This document shows, piece after piece, positions 10,366 to 20,321 of a stretch of DNA of 64,000 nt. Source of the DNA: Pteria penguin. Lineage: Eukaryota; Mollusca; Bivalvia; Pterioida; Pteriidae. Made by a program: the position numbers and the translations under genes. The stretch lies in NCBI GenBank assembly GCA_035048485.1, contig CM068585.1, positions 16,349,501 through 16,413,500 of the forward strand, in the 5' to 3' direction. Every line of letters begins with the position of its first letter. Within the stretch, counting starts at the first letter, position 1. A model generated the notes under the pieces. The model was not told the DNA's origin, ran no database searches, and was given only the letters and a program-made list of their open reading frames with translations.

Positions 10366-12538
10366 ATGATATATCCTTTGACGCTCTTTTTACCATTTGT
10401 CAATCTACCATTAGGCCTTCATCATATTCGTACCAAGTTATATTCTCTTCCTATGAAAAGGTTATATGAATTATACGAATCGTCAATATCCTTACATTTT
10501 ACCGACTCTAGTTCCCCACAATATCGACTGCAGGGCATCATTATGGACATATCTTCTAGCAGACTTTTCAAGGCAGTTAAAACCGATATACCTATTGGTG
10601 ATAACATTCGCCCCTTCCTTAAAATGAAATTTGCAAATAAGGGGATTGATGCTCTTAATTTGAATAACATTTTGAACCATAGGTTAGTCAAAGAAAAATA
10701 ACCTCCATATTTTAAACATCAGGAGTCGCCTTGTATTTCCTACGGCTATACATCGTCTGTGTCTTCTAAAATATTTAATTATAAAAGTGTTTTTCAGTGT
10801 CTTGATTCACATAACATTACAAAAGACCTTTAACCCTGTACATGCTCCACATCAAAGTATCTTTACCCTTCATGCGGCCATGTTGTAACTGGTGACCCCA
10901 ATATAGTCCATAACAGGAAATTACGATACCTCCTGAAGAAAAGTCCTAAATATAGAGAGTCCCGTTCGTTCACATGGCGTGAAAATTTCAAAATTTTTAT
11001 GGATGCATGCGAGGAATATGCCAGGAGATGGTCAAAAAGGGAAGAAGTGAAGCCTGGTACTCTCTCCGAGTGGATGAAGTCCATCGGAGAACTACTCAAA
11101 AGAAGAATAGGGCGTCTCAGGCATTCGGTAAGAAGCAGACACGAGTCTATATTTAATGACCCTGATGTAGCCAGAGGACTTTCTGAACTCCACGAACAAT
11201 TTATTATTGTCCCAGCTGATAAAGCAGCAAACAATTATACCTTCGTTTGCAAAAGATTTTACATTAATTGTCTGTTAGAGGAACTTGGATTACACTCTGC
11301 ACATGGAAATCCAACATACACACAAACAAATTTATCTATTTCTGAAATACTTCAAAACCACAAATCTGTTCTCGAGTCTTTTGGAATCACCACGACAAAC
11401 TCTGACCAAGAATTACCTTATATTTATTGGATTCCAAAAATGCACAAAACCCCTTACAAACATCGTTTCATTGCTGGTTCTTCCAAGTGTACCACCAAAC
11501 CTCTATCCGTATTGCTAACGAAGATATTGACACACATCAAGCATGGTCTTCAAATTTACTGTGATACCGCAAACTCCAGACGCGGAATAAATCAGATGTG
11601 GATCCTCAAGAATTCTAAAGAACTTTTAGAGAATCTAAAATCTCCGAAATTTAATAATATTTTCAGCATCAAATCGTTTGATTTCTCCACGCTCTACACT
11701 ACAATTCCGCATCAAAAGCTCAAAAACAGACTTGTTACAATTATTCGAAATTCTTTTTTCCATAAAAATGGAAATCGTAGATATAAATATCCTGTCATTG
11801 GGCGGGAAGATACATATTTTGTAAAAGAACACTCTGATGCAAAACACAAGTATACCGAAGATCAAATAATCAAAATGCTGGAATTTTTAATAGACAATAT
11901 TTTCGTGATGTTTGGAGGGAATATTTTTCAGCAAATCATTGGCATTCCCATGGGAACTAACTGCGCCCCTGTTCTTGCTGACATTTTCTTATATTCGTAT
12001 AATGCAGAATTTATTCAAAGCATGCTCTCCACATGCAGAGAAAGCCTTGCATCTCAGTTTAATTTTACGTATAGATATATAAAAGACGTATTGTCAATCA
12101 ATAATCCTAACTTTAAGGATTACATACATGAAATCTATCCCCATGAACTTAAGATAAAGGAGACAACCGAGAGCAATAATTCCGCTTCGTATTTGGATAT
12201 ATTTTTAACTTTCGACAATAATGGTAATTTGAACACCTCTCTTTATGATAAACGTGACGATTTTAACTTCCAAATAACTAACTTTCCGTTTCTTTGCAGC
12301 AATATCCCGTCTTCACCTGCCTAGGGAGTTTTTTTTATCTCAACTTATAAGGTACGCAAGAGCCTGTTTTCTATACGACGGTTTTATTCCAAGGGCCACT
12401 AAGTTGCTCATGCAGGGATATGTTAAGGAACGTCTGAAATCGTCACTGAGGAAGTTCTACGGTCGCTATGGGGATCTTGTACGAAAATATGATGTGCCTC
12501 TTTCTAGAATGATTGATAATATTCTGGAATGCGACTAA
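10366..12538 (+). pseudogene. Nearly full-length reverse transcriptase, copy B1, inactivated
   Basis: One reading frame runs from 10366 to 12324, broken only by stops at 10699-10701, 10831-10833 and 12322-12324. A frameshift follows at about 12340, after which the C-terminus continues to a stop at 12536-12538. Landmarks in order: FANKGIDALNLNNIL (about 10630), CGHVVTGD (about 10870), PADKAANN (about 11213), YIYWIPKMHKTPYKHRF (about 11420), FDFSTLYTTIPH (about 11680), GIPMGTNCAPVLADIF (about 11940), RYIKDVL (about 12075). The catalytic YxDD is YIKD here (aaa for the first Asp), so the copy could not polymerise even if read through. It differs from family A but shares all blocks. No endonuclease domain is seen. 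Confidence 0.85.
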
Positions 12539-13064
12539 ATGACCTGTTCAGTGAACACCAAATATGACTTTGTATACCAGTTTGTACTATCGAATGTACA
12601 ATTAGGAAACCAAAACTCTTGATTTTGAAATGTTTCTTAAGAACTGCTGTGACGGGTGATGCATGCAAACAAGAGACACTTACTCTCCCCGGGCACCTGG
12701 TCACACCTCGGAATTTTTCAGTATATTGGGGTTCACAGCAGTTCCCTTTTGAAACTTACACGATTTTGTATTTGTATGTAATGGAATACTTACGACCTAC
12801 TTTTATCTTCACCTGGCATATCCCTTGTATCAATAATTAAGTAAACTAGTTTGGTGTTAGGAATCTTTCAATTCCATAAGAAAAACGGATACGCATACAA
12901 AGCTATCGAATATGGGACGTCCGACAGAATACATTTAAAATCAATACAACCAAACAAAAATATCATAGGAGGTGTATCGGGGCCATGGAAAACTTGTAAA
13001 TAGGAAAAGCCTGCATCATCCAGGTAATTGTTTTCTAACAAATTACATGTGTATTTTATTACAA
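12539..13064. other. Unassigned, possibly retroelement 3' region
   Basis: Sequence after the B1 reverse transcriptase. A 3' untranslated region is expected here, but with no second copy of the same 3' end in the window its limit cannot be set. Confidence 0.35.
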
Positions 13065-13262
13065 GTAAACTGGTGTCACATGACTATGGCATTAACAACA
13101 ATGTACCACAGTAGACATTCACGGACCACTGAAATTCAGAGGTAAGACTAGGTGCCTAGGAGGAGTGAGCGTCTCCTGTTCGGCTAGTCACACCCCCGCG
13201 AATGCCCTGACATACAGACGAAATAATATAATTCAGCACTGTATATATACATGAATGTGAAC
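13065..13262 (+). repeat. Interspersed repeat, family 'ggtgtcacatgac', copy 1
   Basis: Shares with 15905-16065 and 17050-17265 an opening (ggtgtcacatgactat), a middle (ccacag.agacattc.cggac), a core (ggagtgagcgtctcctgtt) and an ending (cagcactgtatata). It is non-coding and dispersed, either a SINE-like or a MITE-like family. No terminal inverted repeats are clear. Confidence 0.7.
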
Positions 13263-13475
13263 AAACTACATTTGCCTTTTACGTGTCATATTTATTAATT
13301 AATTGATTATTAGTTCTAAGATATAGAGAAAATAATTGTTCAGGATAATATACTTATAATTTACTTATAGAGTATACTTATAAAGTAGCACGCTTGTATT
13401 AAGTTAAAAAAATGTTTATGTCAAAGTATTGACTACAAATAACATTATTCTTCTTGTGAAATGCAGCACCTTTAA

Positions 13476-13529
13476 TCACACACACACACACACACACACA
13501 ATATACATATATATATATATATATATATT
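13476..13529. repeat. CA microsatellite followed by TA microsatellite
   Basis: About 12 CA units and then about 10 TA units, a compound microsatellite. Confidence 0.95.
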
Positions 13530-13866
13530 CTTTCTCTCATATCTGCGTCTTTGATAGAGAGCAGGCCCATGTAATACAGCTATGTGATATTCATGTGTAT
13601 TACATACCATTGTCATTGTGAGGTCATGATTTCCACACCGAACACGACGACGACGTCTCAATAAAACGTCAATAAAAACTCCCTTTTCTACATTGTTTTA
13701 CATCTTTAAGGCAAAGAGACTAACGTTCACGGTTTATTCATTTAGAATAAGCCATTTCGGGGACGCTGAACGTGAATATGACAAAAATTTTCTGATTCGA
13801 TAAAGTTGAATATTTTCCGATTTTTTGGAAATTCAATATTCCTTCAAAAACATGAGAGAAAAATAT

Positions 13867-14013
13867 TCTTTTATAGGCTGCTATGAAAGATGTATCAGTT
13901 ACACCCTAGGGGTCTCAAAATCAGGCAAAACTCTCGGCAAGCCTCGGGTTTTGCCTGATTTTGAGACCCCTTGGGTGTAACTGATGTATCTTTCATAGCA
14001 GCTTATAAAAGAG
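13867..14013. repeat. Long hairpin (foldback) element
   Basis: Two inverted arms of about 65 bases with only a few mismatches. The left arm runs 13867-13931, the right arm 13948-14013, with a 16-base loop. The arms include ggctgctatgaaagatg and its complement, and ggtctcaaaatcaggcaaaa and its complement. This is the structure of a very short foldback MITE. It is close to the ribozyme-bearing repeat at 14.2 kb. Confidence 0.88.
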
Positions 14014-14149
14014 TCTTATAGTATTTTAATGCAATACTAAATAAAGGCTGTTTTTACTCATTACACATTTTGTGTAACGCTCTTATTGCACCAGTACACA
14101 AAAAGGACTCTTTCGGGGCCTTAAAGTTATAGAGGATCAGTCTTATAAT

Positions 14150-14327
14150 AGATATAGAAAATATATACATTTTAATTTTGTGCACCAGATGCGCATTTCG
14201 ACAACTTATGTCTCTTCAGTGATCCTGGTGGCCGAATGGTTGGAATTCTCATATTATATAAATATTTGAAGAGCAGTATTGAAACCACAATGACCGAAAA
14301 AGTGAACCAAAGAATAAGTTGCATGTG
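14150..14327 (-). mobile_element. Hammerhead-bearing repeat (retrozyme-like), partial copy, minus strand
   Basis: Reverse complement of the ribozyme-end half of the repeat unit at 14943-15655. It contains ctgctcttcaaatattta, then the hammerhead, then the tggtgcacaaaatt segment after the cleavage site. It breaks off at about 14327, where a LINE reverse-transcriptase fragment starts in the opposite orientation. Confidence 0.75.
14182..14225 (-). ncRNA. Hammerhead ribozyme, minimal type I
   Basis: Read on the minus strand: GGATCA, core box CTGAAGA (fits CUGANGA), stem II GACA-TAAGT-TGTC, GAAA, stem III TGC-GCA with no loop, cleavage triplet ATC, then TGGTGC. Stem I pairs GGATCA with TGGTGC with one mismatch (second position). 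The catalytic core bases are all intact. The tiny self-complementary stem III is typical of animal hammerheads thought to act as dimers. Confidence 0.8.
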
Positions 14328-14480
14328 TAAACTATTTACCTCCATTCTAAATTCTAGATTACTTTCCGAGTTAAATTCTAAGGATGTTATCGCAGATGCG
14401 CAGTTACACACTCATCCAAAACATAGTACTACTGATGCCATTTTTGCATTACACACTGTAATGGTAAATTTCTTTAACAT
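14322..14480 (+). pseudogene. Non-LTR retrotransposon RT fragment
   Basis: The frame encodes CKLFTSILNSRLL, then VIADAQ and STTDAIFALHTV. These are the fingers blocks of LINE reverse transcriptases (the usual sequence has GF after daQ; here it is changed). Only about 50 residues are present. It adjoins the minus-strand hammerhead repeat, so one of the two inserted into or recombined with the other. Confidence 0.75.
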
Positions 14481-15196
14481 AGTTTTAGATTGTATTTTAG
14501 CTGTGTTGATCACAATGTCAATAAAATCATATGCATTACAACAGAATATCAAACTGGAGAATGATAATAATCGACATTTTCAAAAGATACACAACTGTTA
14601 CAAACAGAGATATAAAAATTACAAACATTCCTTTTCAAACAATAATTGACGCTGTCATAAGATGTTTATAAAGTTTGATAAAATGTATTTTTGCCACGTT
14701 ATACTCACCGCCGCACTCGAATTTATTCAGACTTTAGACCTAGTGTAACTGTATTTTGTAGTTAGATCATATATATATATATATGTTCTGACAACAAAAT
14801 GATACTTAACATTCACGTTATACCATTTCTGACAGCTAGTGCAACTTTAAAAGAGCACGTAGTTTTAATTTAGCAAGCTTCTATCTGTCTTGTGATACTG
14901 CAGCGCCCTCTTTCGAGCATGTGCGTCAGTGTTGTATTAAACGGGGCATCATAAGTCTAGTTTTCAGTGCTTTTGTACTTAAGGTCCACTTGTCAGTTCT
15001 TTTGTACTGACATGAAATATATACTAAACATTTTCAGTCATGAAATTATGTTATTTACTCTAAAACTAAGGAATATCTCCCTCATGCATAGCTCTGTTAT
15101 TAGATTGATTCTTTGGTTAACTTTTCGGTCATTTTGGTTTTAACACTGCTCTTCAAATATTTATATCTTATGTGAATTCCAATTATTCCGCCACGA

Positions 15197-15240
15197 GCAT
15201 CACTGAAGAGAAATAAGTTGTCGAAATGCGCATATGGTGT
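15197..15240 (+). ncRNA. Hammerhead ribozyme, first unit of the dimer
   Basis: GCATCA - CTGAAGA - GAAATAAGTTGTC - GAAA - TGCGCA-TA - TGGTGT. Stem I pairs six of six with wobble. Core boxes are intact. Stem II has lost one pair (GAAA instead of GACA against TGTC). The cleavage triplet is ATA, which is allowed by the NUH rule. Cleavage is predicted after 15234. Confidence 0.8.
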
Positions 15241-15573
15241 ACAAAAATTGAAAGTTATATATGTTCTATATTTATTATAACCACTAGGCCGGTGTCACTG
15301 CTGGTGGACTGATAGTTCCCGAGGGGATAATGTCTCGTTTTCAGTGCTTTTGTACTGAAGGTCTATTGTCAGTGCTTTTGTACTGACATGAAATATATAC
15401 TTAAAAATTTTCAGTCATAAAATTATGTAAATCACTCTAAAACTAAGGAATATCTCCCTCATGCATAGCTCTGTTATTAGATTGATTCTGTGGTTCATTT
15501 TTTGGTCATTTTGGTTTCAACACTGCTCTTTAAATATTTATATCTTATTTGAAATCCAATCAGTCGGCCACGA

Positions 15574-15617
15574 ACATCACTGAAGAGACATAAGTTGTCG
15601 AAATGCGCATCTGGTGC
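15574..15617 (+). ncRNA. Hammerhead ribozyme, second unit of the dimer
   Basis: ACATCA - CTGAAGA - GACATAAGTTGTC - GAAA - TGCGCA-TC - TGGTGC. All core nucleotides and stem II pairs are intact. Stem I has five of six pairs (the terminal G is changed to A). Predicted cleavage is after 15611. Confidence 0.82.
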
Positions 15618-15655
15618 ACAAAATTGAAAGGTATATATATTCTACATTTATTAAA

Positions 15656-15904
15656 GCTTTGATAACTAGGAAGTTAAAAGTGAAAAGCAGATGGCTAATG
15701 TAGGGCCTGGGGTGTATAAGATAAGCAACCATAGACTTAAAGGCACACGGTTTGGCTAACTCTAAACCATGTTGTGGCACGTATAATTAAGCATACACAG
15801 TAAGGGATAATAATAATACCTTGATAGACAAACGAATAATATTTGATATTGAGAACACAAAAACAAATATGATTTGTGTTATTTCACAACTAATGCAAAA
15901 TACG
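15656..15904. other. Spacer, no feature seen
   Basis: Short AT-rich spacer between the retrozyme-like dimer and the next interspersed repeat. The minus-strand frame at 15577-15780 is a shadow over the repeat. Confidence 0.4.
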
Positions 15905-16065
15905 AAAGTAATTGGTGTCAAGTGACTATAGCACTAACATCAATGTACCACAGCGGACACTCCCGGACCCCTGAGCGGTGGCCAGTCACATCCGCCATGA
16001 ATGCCCGTACATACAAAAGAAACCAATGTAACTCAGCACTGTATATAGACATGAATGTGAACCAA
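15905..16065 (+). repeat. Interspersed repeat, family 'ggtgtcacatgac', copy 2
   Basis: Same opening, accacagcggacactc middle and cagcactgtatata ending as copy 1. It lacks most of the gtgagcgtctcctg core. Confidence 0.65.
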
Positions 16066-17049
16066 CGCTGTGAAGAAAGTGTCATTGCAATATAAATCAG
16101 AAAAAAAGTATACTAACACTTTAGTCAAACCCTCCTTTTCTACGAGCTTCATACTTCAAAGGGTATAAATGTGACATAATTGCAAAATACAAAAGTAACT
16201 TATGACAAGTGCCTAAAAACAGTCTACGATTACCTTCATGAGCTCATGTAAAACAGAACTGAGACTAAGGTACCTAAGTTCGCAAAATCAAAGTCCGTAA
16301 CTACTTTTATATTAACAAAACACTACTACCTTGAAATTTACCGCGATTTTTATGTTTACAATTTATTCTCGATTTGAGGTCGAAGAAAATGTCAGATGCA
16401 AATCACCGAGGAAGAAGCAAGTAAGGGTTTTTATTATTATTATTATTTATTTGTTAATTTTAATTGTATTGTTTTATTTATTTTTATCTAATTTTATATC
16501 ATCTTATTATCATGTTTTGTTTATTATTATTATTATTTTATTTATCTATTTTATTAATCTTTATATATATATATTTATTTATTTATTTGGTTTTTTCGTT
16601 GGTTTGACACAAGACCTGTTGGTGATGCATAATTCCGTTGCATACTTTTATTTCGCTTAAACTTGAGACTTGGCTACGCCACGTACGAGAAGTATTGCCT
16701 TAACCTAACACAGAGAATAGATATATCCGTGCGATTGTAAGGCCTGTGTGAAGCACACTTAAACATTAATAATGTTCAAATGATTTGTATTGTACACGAT
16801 TTCATTCGTCCTCCTCGGTTCGTGGCGGCGTTTTCATTTTGAACGAATTTCCAGAATTATTTGCAAAAAATCATCGGTGCACAAAAAATCACTAAACATG
16901 CCTTTTACAATCCACTAAGATGAGGTATTGTAATTGACACTTATATAAAACTAGTACGAAGATATTATAGTAGAAAATGTGTACCCATCGACATTCAGTA
17001 TTAAAACTCTGCGTACTGTCTTAAACTTTCTCTCATCTAAATGTAAAAT
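16066..17049. other. Intergenic, T-rich
   Basis: A T-rich low-complexity tract at about 16428-16590 creates the hydrophobic frame at 16331-16660, which is not credible as a gene. Nothing else recognised. Confidence 0.45.
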
Positions 17050-17265
17050 AAGAAAGTAACTGGTGTCACATGATTATAGCACTAAAAACAGTGTACCACA
17101 GTGGGCATTCACGGACCCCTGAAATTCAGAGGTGAGAACAGGTGACCGGGAGGAGTGAGCGTCTCCTGTTTGGCTAGCCACACCGGATGTGAATGCCCTT
17201 ACATTAAGACGACAAAAATATAATTCAGCACTGTATATAAACATAAATGTGAAAAAATACTGTGG
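17050..17265 (+). repeat. Interspersed repeat, family 'ggtgtcacatgac', copy 3
   Basis: Most complete copy, with the opening ggtgtcacatgattatag, the core ggaggagtgagcgtctcctg and the ending cagcactgtatata. It abuts the receptor pseudogene. Confidence 0.7.
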
Positions 17266-17315
17266 GAGAAAGAGTTATAATAACATTTAAGCCAAACCCT
17301 CCCTCTTAAGTATGG

Positions 17316-17548
17316 AATTATCGCTCTAACGCCCATATGCTATTACACATGTAGTAAACGTTGTTTAAGTAACCATTTTAATTATTCTGATTTGGACGTT
17401 TGTTTTTGAACTAGAGATAACGTGACTGCAAATCATTGTTAACAGACATAGGAGTTCATTGGCGGCGAGGTAGGTCAGATGAATGTATTACTGATGATGT
17501 GATGAGAGTGTTCCCTGGAATGCCTCAAAGTAGTAATACTAGGAGTAG
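17316..17548 (-). pseudogene. GPCR pseudogene, third paralogue (TM1-TM3 remnant)
   Basis: On the minus strand, GIPGNTLI (TM1) lies near 17520 and LTYLAANELLCLLTMI (TM2) near 17470, followed by a TM3 start with KMVT-stop-TTFTTC. These match GPCR 1 (GIPGNALI, LLTYLAINDLLYSLTI, YVTFTTSLC). About 20 bases of the first intracellular loop are deleted, with frameshifts and in-frame stops. The 5' end and everything from TM4 on are missing. Confidence 0.8.
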
Positions 17549-17747
17549 CGCATCGAATCTGGTTTTCCTAGCACTGTAGATTCCTATCTATCTCTCGTTC
17601 ATTTTTAAGTAAACCCTCTGCCGCCTAAAATATATACAGTTTTGTACACATAAAATATACACTGCTTACACGTGCATTTTCATGATAAAAATCTTTAAAA
17701 CTAAAAACTAAAAAAATTACAACAATAAATTAAAATATATCACAATC

Positions 17748-18025
17748 CAGTTTTCGGTACCTTTGTACTTACCTGAATATATACTTCAAAGTTACTGTGT
17801 AAAACGTTTGTAAATTATTTTAAAACTGAGAGGTATGTCCCCCATGTATAACTCTGTCGTTAGATGGTTTCTTTGGCTTTCACGTTTAGATCGCGTTGGT
17901 AATGAGTTCGCTCCTCAAATATTTATACTATCGAAGTCCACGGTTACGGCCTTGAGCATCACTGCCGAGACATAAGTTGTCAGAATCATGCGCCTATGGT
18001 GCACTAAACTTATTCGCGTATATAT
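17748..18025 (+). mobile_element. Hammerhead-bearing repeat, solitary degenerate copy
   Basis: Diverged copy of the unit at 14943-15655: ttttcggtacctttgtact, then ccccatgtataactctgtcgttag, gctcctcaaatatttata, then the ribozyme region. Confidence 0.65.
17956..18002 (+). ncRNA. Decayed hammerhead ribozyme
   Basis: Stem I strands GCATCA and TGGTGC and stem II GACATAAGTTGTC are kept. The core box is CTGCCGA (A to C at an essential position) and GAAA is disrupted to AGAATCA, so it should be inactive. Confidence 0.6.
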
Positions 18026-18447
18026 GCTTTGATACAATATTCTTATTTTGGGGGGTTTTTTGTTTTTTTTATATAGATGATAAATTTTTCATTATGTATC
18101 ACTATTTCTAGTAAGTATCTCATTATTTAATATTTTATCCAGAAATCAATTCAAAATTCATGACATTTTGATCAGAAATCGAGCACTTTATCACTGACAA
18201 ACATCAGCACAAAATGTCTACTTTTTATCAGACTTTTATTAAACATGCTGACAGGTTATTAATACACACACTTCTATCAAACAAATTTAACGCTAAATTT
18301 ATGCAAATAAAAATAAACCAGTTACAATAACTATTGTATGTCAAAGATTGTATCTCAAAATGTAAGAGATTTGTGAAATACATGTATCTTAAAATCAATA
18401 TCACAAAATACAGCATAAACAAAACATTTTAAAAAATTCTTTCTTTC

Positions 18448-18685
18448 TTCCAGACGCTGGATCAATCAGATATGGATCCTTAAAGAATCACTGCAACACC
18501 TAAAATTTTCAACTTTTCAATACTATAACAAGCATAAAGTTTTGTTATTTCGACTACAAACACAGAAGAACCTTAAAAGTAAAATAGCTTCTATCATATG
18601 TTATTCCTTTTTCTATAAGAATGGAAATTGTAGGGTAAGGCTTTAGGTTGCGAGGATGTGTATTTTGTGACGGAATACTATGGAT
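18448..18685 (+). pseudogene. Reverse transcriptase fragment, family B
   Basis: Degenerate match to copy B1: ccagacgctggatcaatcagatatggatcctta corresponds to the NQMWILK block, followed by the cataagaatggaaattgtag region (SFFYKNGN) and tgtattttgtga (YFV). It has many indels. Confidence 0.65.
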
Positions 18686-19904
18686 TGTATCGCATATGTA
18701 TTTCCAATGTCACCATTCCTTTAATATTAGGCACCATTTATCTTCAGTATAATATAAATTCAGTTTTAAAACGTCATCTATATACTTGTAGGAAATAGAA
18801 TGCAATCTATTTTTCCTTGCTAGGCCATATTTGACAAATGTTTGTAATTCTTTGATTGTTATTCTATTTTCTCATTCCGATATATTCATCTAACTCACTG
18901 TTGTCATGTTCCATGTACACATGTTGTCATGTTTTAATTTAAGATAATATCAGATATTCTAACAAACTGCACATGTCTAAACATTTTGACATTTAGAAAA
19001 CCTACAATTTTCTGCAATTTGATGGCGTTTGACTCGTTATTTCCTAATTTGCTTAGATTATCTTCGTAAATGCTTTGTCAAAATACATATGAAACTACTT
19101 CTATAAATAATTTTCGATTTTTTTAGAAAACGTGATAAAGCTAACACGTAGTTTGTTCTTTATGTACGTTTTTGCGGTCACAACATTCCAGTGAAACGAA
19201 GTCAACAAATTCACTTTTTCTCCCGGAACAGAGTGATCCAGTGGTATTTCATTCGACTTCAGGACTGAAATAATTGGGTTCGACTCGGTGTTTCCTGAGT
19301 TTTTTTTCTACTTCTTCTTCTGTCCTTATGAATAGTATAAACCGACACTCCGCATATATTGAGACATATCTCTTATTGGTTCGATTTGGTCCATAGAATC
19401 TGATAAAATTATAAAGCAATGCACCAGGCTGGTGCTAATTCATATGATATCATCTAGTAGTGGCATAAAACAACAAAACTTCCTTTTTATACAGAAAACA
19501 AGTTAGATTGACCTAGTCTAATGTATCCTTGTACGTAATTATCTCCATTGCCTCATTCATTTTTTGGGGCAGGTTTCAATTAAATTAAGTGGTATCGCAC
19601 TGGATTTCAAAGCTGACAAATCAGGCTGTCGATTCGGGTTTTTTTAAAGGGTGAAGCATCATCTTTTGCCTTCCAATCCGTCCTAGAGATTACACAGAAC
19701 AAAGTTTACATTCAAAAGTGTACCATTGATATCCGGTATTAAATGTCCAATAAAACATCACAAATGCTGTGGTGATGGTTTCAGTAAGAATAACTGCGAA
19801 TCCCAAATTCCGGAAGGAGTGAGCGTCTCTTGCTAGCATGCTAGACGTGTCTAAATTGGTACATTGGTACGTTTTGGTGGAAAATCCATTAAGGTAATTC
19901 GTCA
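18686..19904. other. Intergenic, no gene recognised
   Basis: AT-rich. Around 19815-19845 is a short piece (aggagtgagcgtctcttgct) like the core of the interspersed repeat at 17050. Nothing else supported. Confidence 0.4.
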
Positions 19905-19997
19905 AATCTTTAAATGGGTTCTTTGGTTCTTACTTTTAGATCAGTTGGTAATGAGTTTACTCTTCAACTGCTTTCGATTTCCACGATTTAGGCTCTA

Positions 19998-20043
19998 AGC
20001 ATCGTGGAAGAGACATAAGTTGGTGAAATGGGCAAATAGTGCA
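19998..20043 (+). ncRNA. Decayed hammerhead ribozyme
   Basis: GCATCG-TGGAAGA-GACATAAGTTGGT-GAAA-TGGGCAAA-TAGTGC. The layout is preserved, but the core box and stems II and III are damaged. Confidence 0.55.
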
Positions 20044-20321
20044 CCAAAATTAATATCTACGTTCTGGTATTTATGATAACCAGTGGGTAGATACCGCAGC
20101 TGGGGGACTGTTACTTCCCGAGAGTGTCCAAAGTCCAGTTTCCATTGCTTTGTGATGACCCTAAATATATAGTTCAAATTTACCGTAAAAACTTTTTGTG
20201 TTTTCTTTATACTTAAGGTGCATCTCTTTCATGCAAAGGGTCTGTCATTGAATGGGTTCTATGGCTCTCACTTCAGGTCAGTTTGGTAATGAATGTGCTC
20301 TTCAACATTTATACATATCGG

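Larger units (their letters stand above)
14943..15655 (+). mobile_element. Tandem dimer of hammerhead-bearing repeat (retrozyme-like element)
   Basis: Nearly two head-to-tail copies of a roughly 377-bp unit. The distance between the two ribozyme cleavage positions (15234/15235 and 15611/15612) gives a 377-nt monomer. Shared blocks include ttgtactgacatgaaatata, ctccctcatgcatagctctg and the ribozyme. The first copy starts part-way through the unit at about 14943 and the second ends about 40 bases past its cleavage site. The flanks share tattaaa (14935-14941 and 15649-15655), a possible short target duplication. No protein is encoded. Tandem non-coding units each ending in a type I hammerhead are the hallmark of animal retrozymes. 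Solitary PLE terminal repeats would be the alternative. Confidence 0.75.

Noticed and set aside
16331..16660. Hydrophobic 109-codon frame as a membrane protein
   Set aside because: The hydrophobic part is a T-rich low-complexity tract, which encodes Phe, Leu and Ile by composition alone.
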